A stretch of DNA of 64,000 nucleotides from Bacteroidota bacterium (GCA_023427985.1 JAEYZM010000004.1:148324-212323), one strand, 5' to 3'; shown: positions 1 to 9,596, counted from the first letter of the stretch. Program-made: numbers and translations. Notes: generated by a model from the letters alone, not told the origin.

Positions 1-66
1 GGGAAATAGGTAAAGGGAAAAGGTAAAAGAAAATAGAAAAAGGAAAATTGAAAATCGTAGATGCAG

Positions 67-129
67 CCCGATAGCTATCGGGAGAACCTACGAGCATACG
101 AGCATTCGAACCTCCCGATAGCTATCGGG
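67..129. repeat. Two copies of a 16-bp palindrome in a composite repeat
   Basis: The perfect palindrome CCCGATAGCTATCGGG occurs at 67-82 and 114-129. The copies are joined and followed by ACGAGCA/ACGAACA-like units reaching to the obg start codon, and preceded by a purine-rich stretch (1-60) of GGAAAA/GAAAATAG units. The same palindrome with similar flanks recurs at 4257-4272 and 61829-61875. It can fold into a 6-bp stem with an AGCT loop. Its function is unknown; it looks like a REP/MITE-type dispersed element rather than a promoter. Confidence 0.85.
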
Positions 130-158
130 AGAACACACGAGCAAACGAACACACGAAC

Positions 159-1154
159 ATGTCTGGATCCAATTTTGTTGATTACGTAAAAATATGTTGC
201 CGATCTGGAGCAGGTGGAGCTGGCTCTATGCATCTACATCGGGATAAAAAAACGGCGATGGGTGGACCAGATGGAGGTGATGGAGGAAGAGGTGGACATA
301 TTATCGTTCGTGGTAACAAACAATTTTGGACATTACTTCACTTAAAATATAGGAAGCACGTAATTGCGGAGGCGGGAGTTTCGGGGCAAGGAGGATTGCG
401 AACGGGCCGACAAGGTCAGGATGAGATTTTGGAGGTGCCATTGGGAACGATTGCTAAAGATGCTGAGACGGGCGAAATTGAGTTTGAAATTACAGAAGAC
501 GGACAAGAAAAAATATTATTACCTGGAGGAAGAGGCGGATTAGGGAATTGGCATTTTAGATCTTCCACCAATCAGACCCCTCGATTTGCACAACCGGGTG
601 AACCTGGGCGAGAGTCTTGGAAAATTTTAGAGTTAAAGATTCTTGCCGATGTAGGGCTAGTAGGCTTCCCTAATGCTGGAAAGTCGACCTTATTATCGGT
701 CTTAAGCGCTGCAAAACCAGAGATTGCCGATTATCCATTTACAACTTTAGTACCCAATTTAGGAATTGTATCCTATCGCGATAATAAATCTTTTGTAATG
801 GCCGATATTCCGGGTATCATTGAAGGAGCATCGCAAGGCAAAGGTTTGGGTATTCGATTCTTAAGACATATTGAACGAAATTCGGTATTGTTGTTTATGA
901 TACCTGCTGATGCGAACGACATCAAAAAAGAATTTCAAATACTATTGAATGAAATCCAACAATATAATGCCGAGTTAATGGACAAACCTAGAATTTTAGC
1001 CATTACTAAATCGGATATGTTGGACGATGAGTTGAAATTAGAAATGCAGAAAGAATTGCCAAGCGGAATTACATCGATCTTCATATCCTCAGTAGCTCAA
1101 CAGGGTTTGTTAGAACTTAAAGACATGCTTTGGAAGGCTATAAACGAAAATTAG
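159..1154 (+). CDS. obg: Obg family GTPase (ribosome assembly)
   Basis: Obg-type GTPase that binds the 50S subunit and acts in late ribosome assembly and stress control. The glycine-rich Obg fold fills residues 1-160 (GGPDGGDGGRGGH near 35-47, GGRGGLGN near 123-130). The G domain follows, with G1 GFPNAGKS at 169-176, DIPG at 216-219 and TKSD at 283-286. TKSD has Thr where the consensus NKxD has Asn. At 331 residues it lacks the C-terminal OCT extension, as is common in Bacteroidota. The ATG start immediately follows a repeat-rich leader, so no clear promoter is visible. No other gene on this strand is close enough to call an operon. Confidence 0.97.
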   Translation: MSGSNFVDYVKICCRSGAGGAGSMHLHRDKKTAMGGPDGGDGGRGGHIIVRGNKQFWTLLHLKYRKHVIAEAGVSGQGGLRTGRQGQDEILEVPLGTIAKDAETGEIEFEITEDGQEKILLPGGRGGLGNWHFRSSTNQTPRFAQPGEPGRESWKILELKILADVGLVGFPNAGKSTLLSVLSAAKPEIADYPFTTLVPNLGIVSYRDNKSFVMADIPGIIEGASQGKGLGIRFLRHIERNSVLLFMIPADANDIKKEFQILLNEIQQYNAELMDKPRILAITKSDMLDDELKLEMQKELPSGITSIFISSVAQQGLLELKDMLWKAINEN

Positions 1155-1303
1155 CTAAACAACCCCTCCAATAAGACATAATTTTACGAACTAGGAACAA
1201 TTATTATTCATAATTTGTAACCTATATAGTCACATTTCGTATAAAGTTTCTTAATGGTCGATTTAAGATAATTAAGCCTTAGGTAATTATTAATCTGGTG
1301 TGT

Positions 1304-1696
1304 ATGAACAATAAGAAAGTTTTAGTAGTAGAAGACGACGATATCAGCCAATTTCTTATTCGTAAAATGTTGGAAAGTTATAACATCGATGTTAATGTAG
1401 TTTCCAATGGTCTTGAAGCCTTAGAGAATTTAAGTTCAAACGAATACGATGTGATTTTGATGGACATCGAAATGCCAGTAATATCAGGGTATGAAACCAT
1501 CCGTAGACTAAAAAATGGCGACTTTTCCGAACAAGTAAAATCGACTCCTATCATTGGCATATCGGCCAACCCATTTGATCACGAAGAACACGTGTATCTA
1601 GAGCATGGGATGGATGCGTATATCAGCAAGCCAATATCACCAGAACAATTAGAACATAAAATTTCAAGTTTGATTCGTTCGAAGAAAACTAGTTAA
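1304..1696 (+). CDS. Single-domain response regulator (CheY-like)
   Basis: Stand-alone receiver domain of about 130 residues with no output domain. It shows the acidic pocket (VVEDDD), the phospho-acceptor Asp in VILMDIEMP (about residue 54) and the conserved Lys in YISKPIS (about 109). A GTG lies in frame two codons upstream (1298), but the ATG at 1304 is the more natural start. It lies 29 nt before the NtrC-type activator, in the same direction, so the two are probably co-transcribed. It is likely a phosphorelay intermediate; the cognate kinase is not adjacent and could be one of the hybrid kinases. Confidence 0.9.
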   Translation: MNNKKVLVVEDDDISQFLIRKMLESYNIDVNVVSNGLEALENLSSNEYDVILMDIEMPVISGYETIRRLKNGDFSEQVKSTPIIGISANPFDHEEHVYLEHGMDAYISKPISPEQLEHKISSLIRSKKTS

Positions 1697-1725
1697 AATT
1701 AAATTTTATATTATTTTTGGTTACG

Positions 1726-3087
1726 ATGAACCAGAAAGATCGATTTAAAATTTTTATTGTTGAAGATGACAATTGGTATGCTCGATTTTTAGAGCATCAA
1801 TTAAGTTTAAATCCCGACCACGAAGTAAAGTTATTTAGTGATTCTAAAAGTTTGACTAAGGAATTGCAGAGCAATAAACCACATGTGGTCACGCTCGACT
1901 ATAATCTTCCAGATACTAATGGCTCTAGTCTTTTAAGAGAAATCAAAAAATTAAGTGATAAGTCGAGAGTTATAGTTATTTCAGGTCAAGATGATGTTGA
2001 GACTGCAATTAATCTAATTAAAGAAGGAGCATACGATTATATAGTAAAGAATGACGATACCAAAAATAGAATTGGTAACATCATTCAGCATGTGAAAGAG
2101 AATCTCTCTTTAGAACAAGAATTAGATATTTTAAGAGCGGAAGTAAAGATTAAATACGAGTTTGAAAAAAATATCATAGGTAACAGTCCTGCTATTAAGA
2201 ATATCTTTGGATTAATGAGTAAGGCAACTGGTTCAAAAATCAATGTATCAATTACTGGTGAAACAGGAACGGGAAAGGAATTAGTAGCAAAATCCATTCA
2301 TTACAATTCGGATCGAAATAAAAAACCATTTGTAGCCGTCAACGTGTCGGCGATTCCTCAAGACTTAATAGAATCGGAATTATTCGGACATGAAAAAGGA
2401 TCTTTTACTGGGGCACATACAAGTAGAATTGGTAAGTTCGAAGAAGCAAACGGTGGAACTATTTTTTTAGATGAAATTGCAGAATTCAACCTCAACTTGC
2501 AATCGAAATTATTACGTGTATTGCAAGAGCGAGAAATTACCAAAGTAGGTAGCAATGAAATTACTCCAATTGATGTACGAGTAATAACAGCTACCCATAA
2601 AAACTTAAGTGAAGAAGTTAAGGCAGGTAGATTTAGAGAAGATTTGTACTACCGGTTAATTGGATTACCTATTGAACTCCCTCCTCTACGTGAACGCGAC
2701 AATGACGTATTGTTAATTGCTAAACATTTCATTACTATTTTTTGCAAAGAGAATAGAATGAAGTTAAAGGTCTTAAGTAAAGAGGCTAAAGAAAAACTAA
2801 TGAATCATCATTATCCAGGTAATATACGTGAATTAAAGGCGATGATAGAACTAGCGATCGTGATGGCCGATAGTGATACGGTAGAAGCTGATGATGTAAA
2901 AATAAATGTCATCAATAATGTAGAGGATATTTTAAAATTAGATTTAACGCTTGAAGAATTTAATTATAAAATTATACAACATTATCTCGATAAGAATAAT
3001 AAAAATGTGATAAGTACTGCTAAAAAATTAGGCATCGGTAAATCCACCATTTATCGAATGATTCAAGAAGGACATGTGATTGCTTAA
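1726..3087 (+). CDS. Sigma-54-dependent NtrC-family response regulator
   Basis: Transcriptional activator for sigma-54 RNA polymerase. Order: receiver domain (about 1-120, phospho-Asp near 58 in LDYNLP), AAA+ ATPase (about 145-385) with Walker A GETGTGKE, and a C-terminal Fis-type helix-turn-helix (about 415-453). The sigma-54-contacting loop reads GSFTGA rather than the common GAFTGA, a tolerated variant. Walker B is in GGTIFLDEIAE. The longest reading frame begins at a TTG (1717), but the ATG at 1726 fits the family. It follows the CheY-like gene closely and ends before a strong terminator. The target genes are not identifiable here. Confidence 0.95.
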   Translation: MNQKDRFKIFIVEDDNWYARFLEHQLSLNPDHEVKLFSDSKSLTKELQSNKPHVVTLDYNLPDTNGSSLLREIKKLSDKSRVIVISGQDDVETAINLIKEGAYDYIVKNDDTKNRIGNIIQHVKENLSLEQELDILRAEVKIKYEFEKNIIGNSPAIKNIFGLMSKATGSKINVSITGETGTGKELVAKSIHYNSDRNKKPFVAVNVSAIPQDLIESELFGHEKGSFTGAHTSRIGKFEEANGGTIFLDEIAEFNLNLQSKLLRVLQEREITKVGSNEITPIDVRVITATHKNLSEEVKAGRFREDLYYRLIGLPIELPPLRERDNDVLLIAKHFITIFCKENRMKLKVLSKEAKEKLMNHHYPGNIRELKAMIELAIVMADSDTVEADDVKINVINNVEDILKLDLTLEEFNYKIIQHYLDKNNKNVISTAKKLGIGKSTIYRMIQEGHVIA

Positions 3088-3105
3088 AAATGATACATAA
3101 ACAAT

Positions 3106-3143
3106 AATGCCCCAAATATTCAAATTTGGGGCATTGTTTTTTT
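3106..3143 (+). terminator. Rho-independent terminator after the NtrC-type gene
   Basis: A 12-bp stem AATGCCCCAAAT / ATTTGGGGCATT with a 6-nt loop is followed by G and seven T. It can also serve the convergent T9SS gene that ends at 3180. Confidence 0.92.
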
Positions 3144-3179
3144 ATCATTATTTTTACTCTTAATTTATTTTTCTTCCAA

Positions 3180-4127
3180 TTATTCTACTACTAATTTCGA
3201 GCTATAAACACCATCGTTATTAGTAATTCTTAAGAAATAAATCCCTTTATTCAATTCATTAATACTGATTGGCGATTGAGCATTTTGTAGAGTTGTTGAT
3301 TTTACAAGTTTACCAGTGATGTCGTAAAACTCTACCTTAGATTCTACATTTAAATCCGTAGTATTTAGAGCTATTTGAATTTGACTATTTGCTGGATTTG
3401 GGTAAACAGTTGCTTGTTTAACTTTCGATTTTTGAATTCCAGTTGCTGTATACGACAATACAAAATCATCTACGATTAATTCTGAACCAACGGCACCTTC
3501 TAAATACGTTGCATAAACAACAAGCGAATCTGGAATAGTTGTTTCATCAAAATAATAAATTTCTGATTCAATAGTCTCAAAATTACCATTGGTATTTTGA
3601 TTTACTTGTGTGCCCCCAATACCTACAATAATCGTTGTGTCCAATACAGGATCATACTTTGTTGCATACACTTCAAAGGTAGCAGGATTCTGATTGTCGC
3701 CATTAAATCTATATTTAGCGGAGAATGATAAAGCTCTTTCATTTACTTGGAGTACTGTTGCAATATCGGTTCCAAATCCATTATCTGCAATGTAAATTCG
3801 AGCTGCTGAATCGTTATTTATTACGATTGGTGCTAATGGAATTTCAGGAGCATTCGTAAAATACGCGATTAAGAATCCATAAACTGGTGCCCAAGATTCT
3901 GGACGAACAAAATGAATTACAGAATCAGTCATCGACAATAAGGAGTCTTCAGTCCAATTCGAGAAATCATTATTCGGGAGATTTACTTGAGTTTTATTTT
4001 GCACTAAAGTATTTAATGCATACTTCACTTTATCTTCATTTGATACCTTAGTAAATCTTTGCATGTCTTGAGCAAATACTGAACTAATACAAATAGTTGT
4101 AAATAGTAATGTAAATAGTTTTTTCAT
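3180..4127 (-). CDS. T9SS type A sorting domain-containing protein
   Basis: Secreted or surface protein of 315 residues from the preferred start. The start is taken at 4127 (MKKLFTLLF...), because it begins a classical signal peptide ending FAQ; the frame stays open a further 45 nt upstream. The C-terminal ~75 residues form a Por secretion-system sorting domain (VYPNPANSQIQI, then GIYFLRI and the final SKLVVE). The central 200 residues look like a beta-rich domain that I cannot assign. It is transcribed alone, downstream of the FecR operon, with a hairpin between them. It is exported across the outer membrane by T9SS and then anchored or released. Confidence 0.85.
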   Translation of the reverse strand: MKKLFTLLFTTICISSVFAQDMQRFTKVSNEDKVKYALNTLVQNKTQVNLPNNDFSNWTEDSLLSMTDSVIHFVRPESWAPVYGFLIAYFTNAPEIPLAPIVINNDSAARIYIADNGFGTDIATVLQVNERALSFSAKYRFNGDNQNPATFEVYATKYDPVLDTTIIVGIGGTQVNQNTNGNFETIESEIYYFDETTIPDSLVVYATYLEGAVGSELIVDDFVLSYTATGIQKSKVKQATVYPNPANSQIQIALNTTDLNVESKVEFYDITGKLVKSTTLQNAQSPISINELNKGIYFLRITNNDGVYSSKLVVE

Positions 4128-4256
4128 TGTAATTATTTTTTCGTTAATCAAATATTGTTTAACTAATGACAATGATTCTGAATACTCCCCTATTGTGTTT
4201 TGGATTTTTTTGTGTAGGAATTTTGTTACTGTTTTTGGGAAGTAGTGAATAGAAAT

Positions 4257-4272
4257 CCCGATAGCTATCGGG
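4257..4272. repeat. Copy of the palindrome CCCGATAGCTATCGGG
   Basis: Perfect 16-bp palindrome followed by GAAAATGGAAAATAGAAAATAG-type purine units. This is the same composite arrangement as at 1-129. Confidence 0.85.
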
Positions 4273-4333
4273 AGAAAATGGAAAATGGAAAATAGAAAAT
4301 AGTGATTAAAGATTGTTAGAAAATTAAGTACAT

Positions 4334-4367
4334 AGTACTAGTATCTAGCTACTAGATACTAAGTACT
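4334..4367. repeat. Hairpin overlapping the FecR stop codon
   Basis: An imperfect inverted repeat AGTACTaGTATCTAG / CTAGATACTaAGTACT with a 3-nt loop sits at the 3' end of the ECF-TonB-FecR operon and includes the FecR stop. It is probably an mRNA 3'-end or processing structure. There is no T-tract, so classical Rho-independent termination is doubtful. Confidence 0.6.
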
Positions 4368-5379
4368 ACAAACACGACTTCCCAGTCAACACAATCGTAT
4401 CGCCAGAACGTTCTGCCTTAATACCATTGGTTAATTCGAGCACATTTAAAATTTCAGTTAGATCGGGTTTAGAAAATGATCCGGTAAAATGACAATTTAG
4501 AATGTTTGCATCGGCATTGATGTTTACATTAAAATAATTTTCCAAATCGTTAATGAGAATATCTAAGGTTTGATCTTCGAATACTAATTGTTTCGAATTC
4601 CACGCATAAACGTTAGTGACGCTAACCGATTTTTTATCGATTGAAGCATCGTTCGGGTTTACTATTGCTGCATTACCTGGCAAAAGTTTAACACTGGTAT
4701 TTGTATTGCTAATTCCCACCTCTACTTTTCCTGTGGCAACACTTACGCTTATCATTTCATTTGCAGATGGCGCGTCAATATTGAACGATGTACCTAAAAC
4801 TTTTGTGTAGGTAGAATATGTTGTAACGATGAAGGGCTTCGAAGGATCTTTTTCTACTTCAAAAAATGCTTCTCCTTGTAGGTCGATGTTACGAACATTA
4901 GAAGCAAACTCAGCAGGATAAGTTACCTTAGAATTTTCATTCAAAATAATTTTACTATTATCTGGTAAAATAATTTCTTTGGTTTCATTTGCTAAAGTAG
5001 AGACTTCTAGCATTGATGGACCTTTTAATGTTTGATAGATTACTGTGCTTATTCCTAATAATACTACAACAGCTGCAGCAATTTTATAAAAATTAAATTT
5101 AGGTTTTGCAATTGAAATAACTCTACCTGAAGTTTCATTAAGCTCTGAACCACTTAAATTTAATTTTGCTTCAACGCTCTTCCATGCCGCTTCTACATCG
5201 GGATTGAAAGTCGATGGAACATCGGCTAAATTCCATACCGATTGAGATTGCTCAAAATATTTTTGATTGTCTGCAGAAGCAGTTAACCACTGCTCTAATA
5301 AAATATTTTGCTCATCGGAAATTTGATTACTTAATCTTAAAGCAATCAATTCATCTATTTCTGATAGTTCCATTTTCAT
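4366..5379 (-). CDS. FecR family anti-sigma factor
   Basis: Membrane anti-sigma factor that relays the TonB receptor state to the ECF sigma factor. The N-terminal cytoplasmic ~85 residues carry a helical sigma-binding segment (EQWLTASADNQKYFEQ). One transmembrane helix follows near 93-113 (KIAAAVVVLLGISTVIY), then the periplasmic FecR domain (EIILPDNSKIILNENSKV, LQGEAFFEVEKDPSKPF) and a C-terminal DUF4974 domain. The start codon overlaps the DUF4249 stop (ATGA). FecR is last in this operon, although it normally lies directly after the sigma gene. A second ATG two codons in is also possible. Confidence 0.93.
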   Translation of the reverse strand: MKMELSEIDELIALRLSNQISDEQNILLEQWLTASADNQKYFEQSQSVWNLADVPSTFNPDVEAAWKSVEAKLNLSGSELNETSGRVISIAKPKFNFYKIAAAVVVLLGISTVIYQTLKGPSMLEVSTLANETKEIILPDNSKIILNENSKVTYPAEFASNVRNIDLQGEAFFEVEKDPSKPFIVTTYSTYTKVLGTSFNIDAPSANEMISVSVATGKVEVGISNTNTSVKLLPGNAAIVNPNDASIDKKSVSVTNVYAWNSKQLVFEDQTLDILINDLENYFNVNINADANILNCHFTGSFSKPDLTEILNVLELTNGIKAERSGDTIVLTGKSCL

Positions 5380-6203
5380 TGAAAAAATAAATTTTTAAGT
5401 GCATAGTTATTATAAGAGGCCACTATGCCTAATCCGCCTTTAATATTTGAAAATACGTTTACAGGTTCTGTATTAAATCCATTCATTGATCCTTTATCTG
5501 ACAATTCAAACTTATAATAGTTTTCATCTATCATAAATAAATGGATGTCTAAAAATTTCAATGAATTTCTAGGTATGAATGTCGATTCGTACAAGATATT
5601 CATTTTAGTATTAAAGCCAGTACCCTTTTGAACATTACGCTTGTTCGGCTTTAGGTTCTGTGCACCAAAATTATAAATTTCTCCCAACTCTATATATTGT
5701 AGCTCTACATCGGTCCGATAATAGGTTTGTGCAATAGTTAGAGAGCTATCCGTCCACTCATAATAGACAATGTATTTAACCTGATCGTTATTAATTACAG
5801 AGTCAATGGTATATCTAAAATCGACAGGGGATTCAGGCAATACTGTACAAGTACCAACTGCTTTTTTACCGTTGTACAAGGCAGTAATAGTATATGTTTT
5901 ATCCGATTCAATGCTTCTATAAGTCGAATAAGAATCATTAAATGCATCAAACTGCAAGGTATCGCTGAAATTTCCATCGCTCAATATTATTGTAGCATCT
6001 CGAACAAATGGATCTTGATCGGAATCGCCCAATGTTGGAGTAGTTTGATTCAGATATACGTAAGTAATGGTGTCACGTGGGGATAAGAAAGCCGATAAGA
6101 CCAATTGAGGATCTGCTGGCTTGATATTGATATCCGACTCGTAATCCTGACAAGCAGTGATTACTAAAGTGAACACGATCAATATGTATTTTAATTTTCT
6201 CAT
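5376..6203 (-). CDS. DUF4249 domain-containing lipoprotein
   Basis: Predicted lipoprotein of about 275 residues. Starting at 6203 gives MRKLKYILIVFTLVITAC with a lipobox Cys, so that start is preferred over the open frame that continues to 6248 and would overlap the TonB receptor. The body matches the DUF4249 pattern found beside STN-type TonB receptors (AFLSPRDTITYVYLNQTTP; ATIILSDGNFSDTLQF). It is probably a periplasmic or outer-membrane partner of the receptor. It starts 7 nt after the receptor stop and overlaps fecR by ATGA, so translation of the three is likely coupled. The ligand is unknown. Confidence 0.85.
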   Translation of the reverse strand: MRKLKYILIVFTLVITACQDYESDINIKPADPQLVLSAFLSPRDTITYVYLNQTTPTLGDSDQDPFVRDATIILSDGNFSDTLQFDAFNDSYSTYRSIESDKTYTITALYNGKKAVGTCTVLPESPVDFRYTIDSVINNDQVKYIVYYEWTDSSLTIAQTYYRTDVELQYIELGEIYNFGAQNLKPNKRNVQKGTGFNTKMNILYESTFIPRNSLKFLDIHLFMIDENYYKFELSDKGSMNGFNTEPVNVFSNIKGGLGIVASYNNYALKNLFFQ

Positions 6204-6210
6204 CCTTAAT

Positions 6211-8799
6211 TTAAAACTTGTAATAGAGCGATAATGTTGGCATAGCACCTAAAAATGCAATTTTTCTCAATTCATTTTTAAAGGTGGTGTTGTTGAAATT
6301 CACGAAATAATACAATGGGTTTTTTCTATTATACGCATTCATTACCCCAAACAATATTTCAAATTCCTTTTTCGCTTTAGCTACTTTATAGGACACATTT
6401 ACATCCAATCTATGATAATTAGACATTCGATAGATGTTCTTACCCTTATACTCATTTAAAAAATAAATCACTGAGTTGGCACCTCCCCCAAACGACTCAT
6501 TTACGTTACCGGGCTCATGCCCAACCAGTAAATAGCTCGATTCTGGCAATGAAAACGGAATTCCAGTAGTAAATATCCAGGACATATTTAAGGTCCAACG
6601 TTTCGTTATATTAATCCAAGTAGTGGTACTAAAGTTATGTCGGCGGTCTGTATTGGCCCAAAACCAATTTCCTTCATTGAGTGCGTCGAACCTATTTTTA
6701 GTATAGGAAAGGGTATAACTTGTGATGGAACCAAACCATTTGTTTTTATATTCTACTTGAGCCTCTATACCATAGGATTTCGCCTCTCCGCTCGTAACTT
6801 TTTCGGCCCAGCTCAGTGTATCTTCAGTAATTCCTACATCAAATAAAGTATTGAGTATATTGCTTTTCGGCGAATTCGTAACGATTTGATGTTGTGTCTT
6901 ATAGTAAACTTCTAAACCAAATTTCCAATGCTTCTTATCGTTATAAAATGCACCTAAACTCAATTGATCAGAGATTTGTGGTTTTATTTCATTTGAACTC
7001 GGAATCCAAATGTCTGTAGGTAAACCTATCGCAAATTGAGAATTTAAGAAATGTGCATACTGGATCATTCTTCCATACGATGCTTTTAAAGCGTAGTTCT
7101 TTGCGAATAGATAGGTCCCCATGATTCTTGGCTCTGCGTACATACGAACCGATTTCTTATAGTTATAACCACTCCATCGCAATCCCGCATTGAATGAAAT
7201 TTTATCGTTTATTTTATGTTCGTCTTCTATATACAAGGCAAACTCCTCGTTGTATAAAACAGATTTATTCCTTATGCTGCTGGTGGAATCTACCTGTATC
7301 CCATTGCTCGGACTAAATCTATGAAATACAAATTGAGCACCCATTTTAATATGATTACGTTCGTTCATAAAATAATCGACATCGTACTTCCCTATAAAAT
7401 CTCGTACTCCCGAATTAAAATCAATGCTTAATAATGGATCGCCTTGTTTATTTTTCGATGTAAAATCGGTATAAATAAAAGATGCATTTGAAAACCATTT
7501 AGGATGAAATATATGATTCCAACGTAAAGTAGTCGTCTGATTTCCCCAACCAATACTGCTGCTTAAGCCATAGCCATCCGTATTTTCTGTACCCGTGAAT
7601 TTATCGTTACCCGAATAAGTACTTAAAAACAATCGATTCTTAGAATTTATTTTCCAAGTCAATTTTGCATTGAAATCGTTGAACACATATTTCACGTTTT
7701 GTCCTTCGATTGCCAACAAACTAATTAATCGATTGATATGGCTTGTTCTACCCGATAAAAAAAAAGTAAGTCGATCTTTTACAATTGGACCCTGAAAAGT
7801 TAATTTGGAAGCTACTATACCAGTACCAATTTCAGCCCTATAATTCTGCATGTCGCCATCCTTCGTTATCAACTCCACTACAGATGAAAGTCGGCCCCCA
7901 TACCTCGCCGGAAATCCACTCTTAATTAAATTCATTTGCTTCAAGGCATCTTCATTCATAATGGAATATATACCGAAGGAATGAAAGGCATGATATATTG
8001 GTGCATCGTCAATAATAATAAGGTTTTGGTCGATGCTACCACCCCGAATCGTATACCCGTTGCTCAAATCTGTTTCGCGATTGACACCACTGTAATATCG
8101 AGTTGCAGCCAGCACATCTTTCTCGCCTAAAAATCTTGGTGTTTTCTCACGGATCTCATCGTTTACTTGATCCAATACAATTGATTTATGAAATGCTTTA
8201 TCCTCAATTCTCAAATCATTGATTTCAATATCTTCTAATTTCAAAACCGTTTCCAATTCCCAATCGAGTCGAATGTTTTCCTTTGCTAACACATACTGGC
8301 GTTGCGGTTTATATCCTAGCATCTGCGTTTGAATAATAATGGTGTCCGATGTATATGGAATTGTCAATGAATAATAACCATAATTATTACTATAGGTAAT
8401 GCTTTGGTCTTTTAAATTTTGAATAATTATTTCTGGAAGATGCTCCTTTGAATCTTTCTCTCGAACAAATCCGCTTATGGTAATTTTATCGTGTAATATT
8501 TGCGAAGGACTTAATATATATCCCGATTCAAGCTTTGTGTATTTTAATCCCGATGCGTTTGAAAAATTTATTAAGTCTGTGTTTAAGTCCTTCCCAGTAA
8601 TCGTGAAATTAATCTTCTTTTTTAAATCAATTTTATCGCTGCTGTATGAAAATTTAATATTGTATTGTTTGCTAATTTTTTGAATAGCTTGCTTGATTGA
8701 AATTGAAGTATTTTGAGCCGAAGAAACCTTGGGTATGATGCAAGCCAACAAAGTCATACTCAACATTACAATTATGTACAACTTAAAATTCTTATTCAT
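6211..8799 (-). CDS. TonB-dependent outer-membrane receptor with STN domain
   Basis: Receptor of 862 residues. Order: signal peptide (ends near residue 28), secretin/TonB short N-terminal (STN) domain (about 30-100), carboxypeptidase-regulatory-like beta domain (about 108-190), plug (about 200-310, DAPIYHAFHSFGIYS) and a 22-strand barrel ending in an aromatic residue (LSLYYKF). The STN domain signals to FecR, so this is a transducing receptor like FecA. It lies between the ECF sigma gene (31 nt upstream) and the DUF4249 gene. The substrate cannot be read from sequence; iron chelates or other nutrients are possible. Confidence 0.94.
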   Translation of the reverse strand: MNKNFKLYIIVMLSMTLLACIIPKVSSAQNTSISIKQAIQKISKQYNIKFSYSSDKIDLKKKINFTITGKDLNTDLINFSNASGLKYTKLESGYILSPSQILHDKITISGFVREKDSKEHLPEIIIQNLKDQSITYSNNYGYYSLTIPYTSDTIIIQTQMLGYKPQRQYVLAKENIRLDWELETVLKLEDIEINDLRIEDKAFHKSIVLDQVNDEIREKTPRFLGEKDVLAATRYYSGVNRETDLSNGYTIRGGSIDQNLIIIDDAPIYHAFHSFGIYSIMNEDALKQMNLIKSGFPARYGGRLSSVVELITKDGDMQNYRAEIGTGIVASKLTFQGPIVKDRLTFFLSGRTSHINRLISLLAIEGQNVKYVFNDFNAKLTWKINSKNRLFLSTYSGNDKFTGTENTDGYGLSSSIGWGNQTTTLRWNHIFHPKWFSNASFIYTDFTSKNKQGDPLLSIDFNSGVRDFIGKYDVDYFMNERNHIKMGAQFVFHRFSPSNGIQVDSTSSIRNKSVLYNEEFALYIEDEHKINDKISFNAGLRWSGYNYKKSVRMYAEPRIMGTYLFAKNYALKASYGRMIQYAHFLNSQFAIGLPTDIWIPSSNEIKPQISDQLSLGAFYNDKKHWKFGLEVYYKTQHQIVTNSPKSNILNTLFDVGITEDTLSWAEKVTSGEAKSYGIEAQVEYKNKWFGSITSYTLSYTKNRFDALNEGNWFWANTDRRHNFSTTTWINITKRWTLNMSWIFTTGIPFSLPESSYLLVGHEPGNVNESFGGGANSVIYFLNEYKGKNIYRMSNYHRLDVNVSYKVAKAKKEFEILFGVMNAYNRKNPLYYFVNFNNTTFKNELRKIAFLGAMPTLSLYYKF

Positions 8800-8830
8800 T
8801 GTAGCTTGACAATTTTGATGCCCATTACCC

Positions 8831-9424
8831 CTATTCTCCCAACCAAAGTAAAAACAATGCGATTAAAATTGGATTTTGTTGGTGCTTCTGAATAAAATCG
8901 CGAAGAGTAGCCAAAGCCTTACCCATTTGAGCTTCAACTGTTTTTATAGATATGTTTAAGATTTCTGCAATCTCTTTATAGCTCTTACCTTCGAAGCGAC
9001 TTAAGACAAACACTTCTCTACGCTTTTCTGGTAACTGATCAATGGCTTCGTACAATGCTTTCTGCAATTCCTTCGCATCCATATGTTCCTCCGTTCGATA
9101 ATCGGCTTCATCGTGATGCTGATTCAAAGGTATTTCATTGTTAGATTTTCGTGCTTGGGATTTAATATAATTTAATGCTCTATTACGTGCAGCAGTAAAT
9201 AAATAGGCAGCTACCGAATCTGGTAATACCATTGTATCTCTACTCTCCCATATCTTCATAAACAATTGCTGAACCACATCCTCTGCTGCTTCCTCATCGT
9301 TCAACATATTGTTTACTCGCTTACAGAGATTCCCATAATGTCTTTTAAATAACATCTCAAAAGCCCTTGCATCATCGGCCTTAAGCTTTTGAAATAAATC
9401 TTCGTCGGTAATTGGGTAATTCAT
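8831..9424 (-). CDS. ECF RNA polymerase sigma-70 factor
   Basis: Extracytoplasmic-function sigma factor of 197 residues, of the Bacteroidota expansion. Region 2 (about 25-95) holds DEEAAEDVVQQLFMKIWE. Region 4 (about 130-185) holds the helix-turn-helix LSRFEGKSYKEIAEILNIS. It ends with a short hydrophobic tail (PILIALFLLWLGE), often seen in this group. It is the first gene of the operon with the TonB receptor, DUF4249 and FecR, and is expected to drive that operon. A perfect -7 element ends 7 nt before the ATG, suggesting a leaderless mRNA. Confidence 0.95.
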   Translation of the reverse strand: MNYPITDEDLFQKLKADDARAFEMLFKRHYGNLCKRVNNMLNDEEAAEDVVQQLFMKIWESRDTMVLPDSVAAYLFTAARNRALNYIKSQARKSNNEIPLNQHHDEADYRTEEHMDAKELQKALYEAIDQLPEKRREVFVLSRFEGKSYKEIAEILNISIKTVEAQMGKALATLRDFIQKHQQNPILIALFLLWLGE

Positions 9425-9431
9425 ACGCTTA

Positions 9432-9439
9432 CAAACGTA
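9432..9439 (-). promoter_or_regulatory. -7 promoter element (TACGTTTG) of the ECF sigma gene
   Basis: Perfect match to the Bacteroidota -7 consensus TAnnTTTG on the minus strand, ending 7 nt before the ATG. No clear -33 TTG is present at the expected 19-21 nt distance. Confidence 0.6.
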
Positions 9440-9596
9440 CTAATATAAGTATTAATATTATGTAACGAAATGATTGAAAGAAAAATAAAAATCGGCCTCC
9501 ATTTAGCCCCAATTCATTTTTTGAAAAAAAATTTTAAAAATAGTTAGTGTATTTAGTACACTTTCATTATATTCGTATAAATAAGTAAGGAAAAAT

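Noticed and set aside
67..129. Palindromes as obg promoter or operator
   Set aside because: The same palindrome lies at unrelated intergenic sites with its own flanks, so it is better explained as a dispersed repeat.
6204..6248. Upstream start for the DUF4249 gene
   Set aside because: It would overlap the TonB receptor and hide the lipoprotein signal; the start at 6203 gives a clean lipobox.
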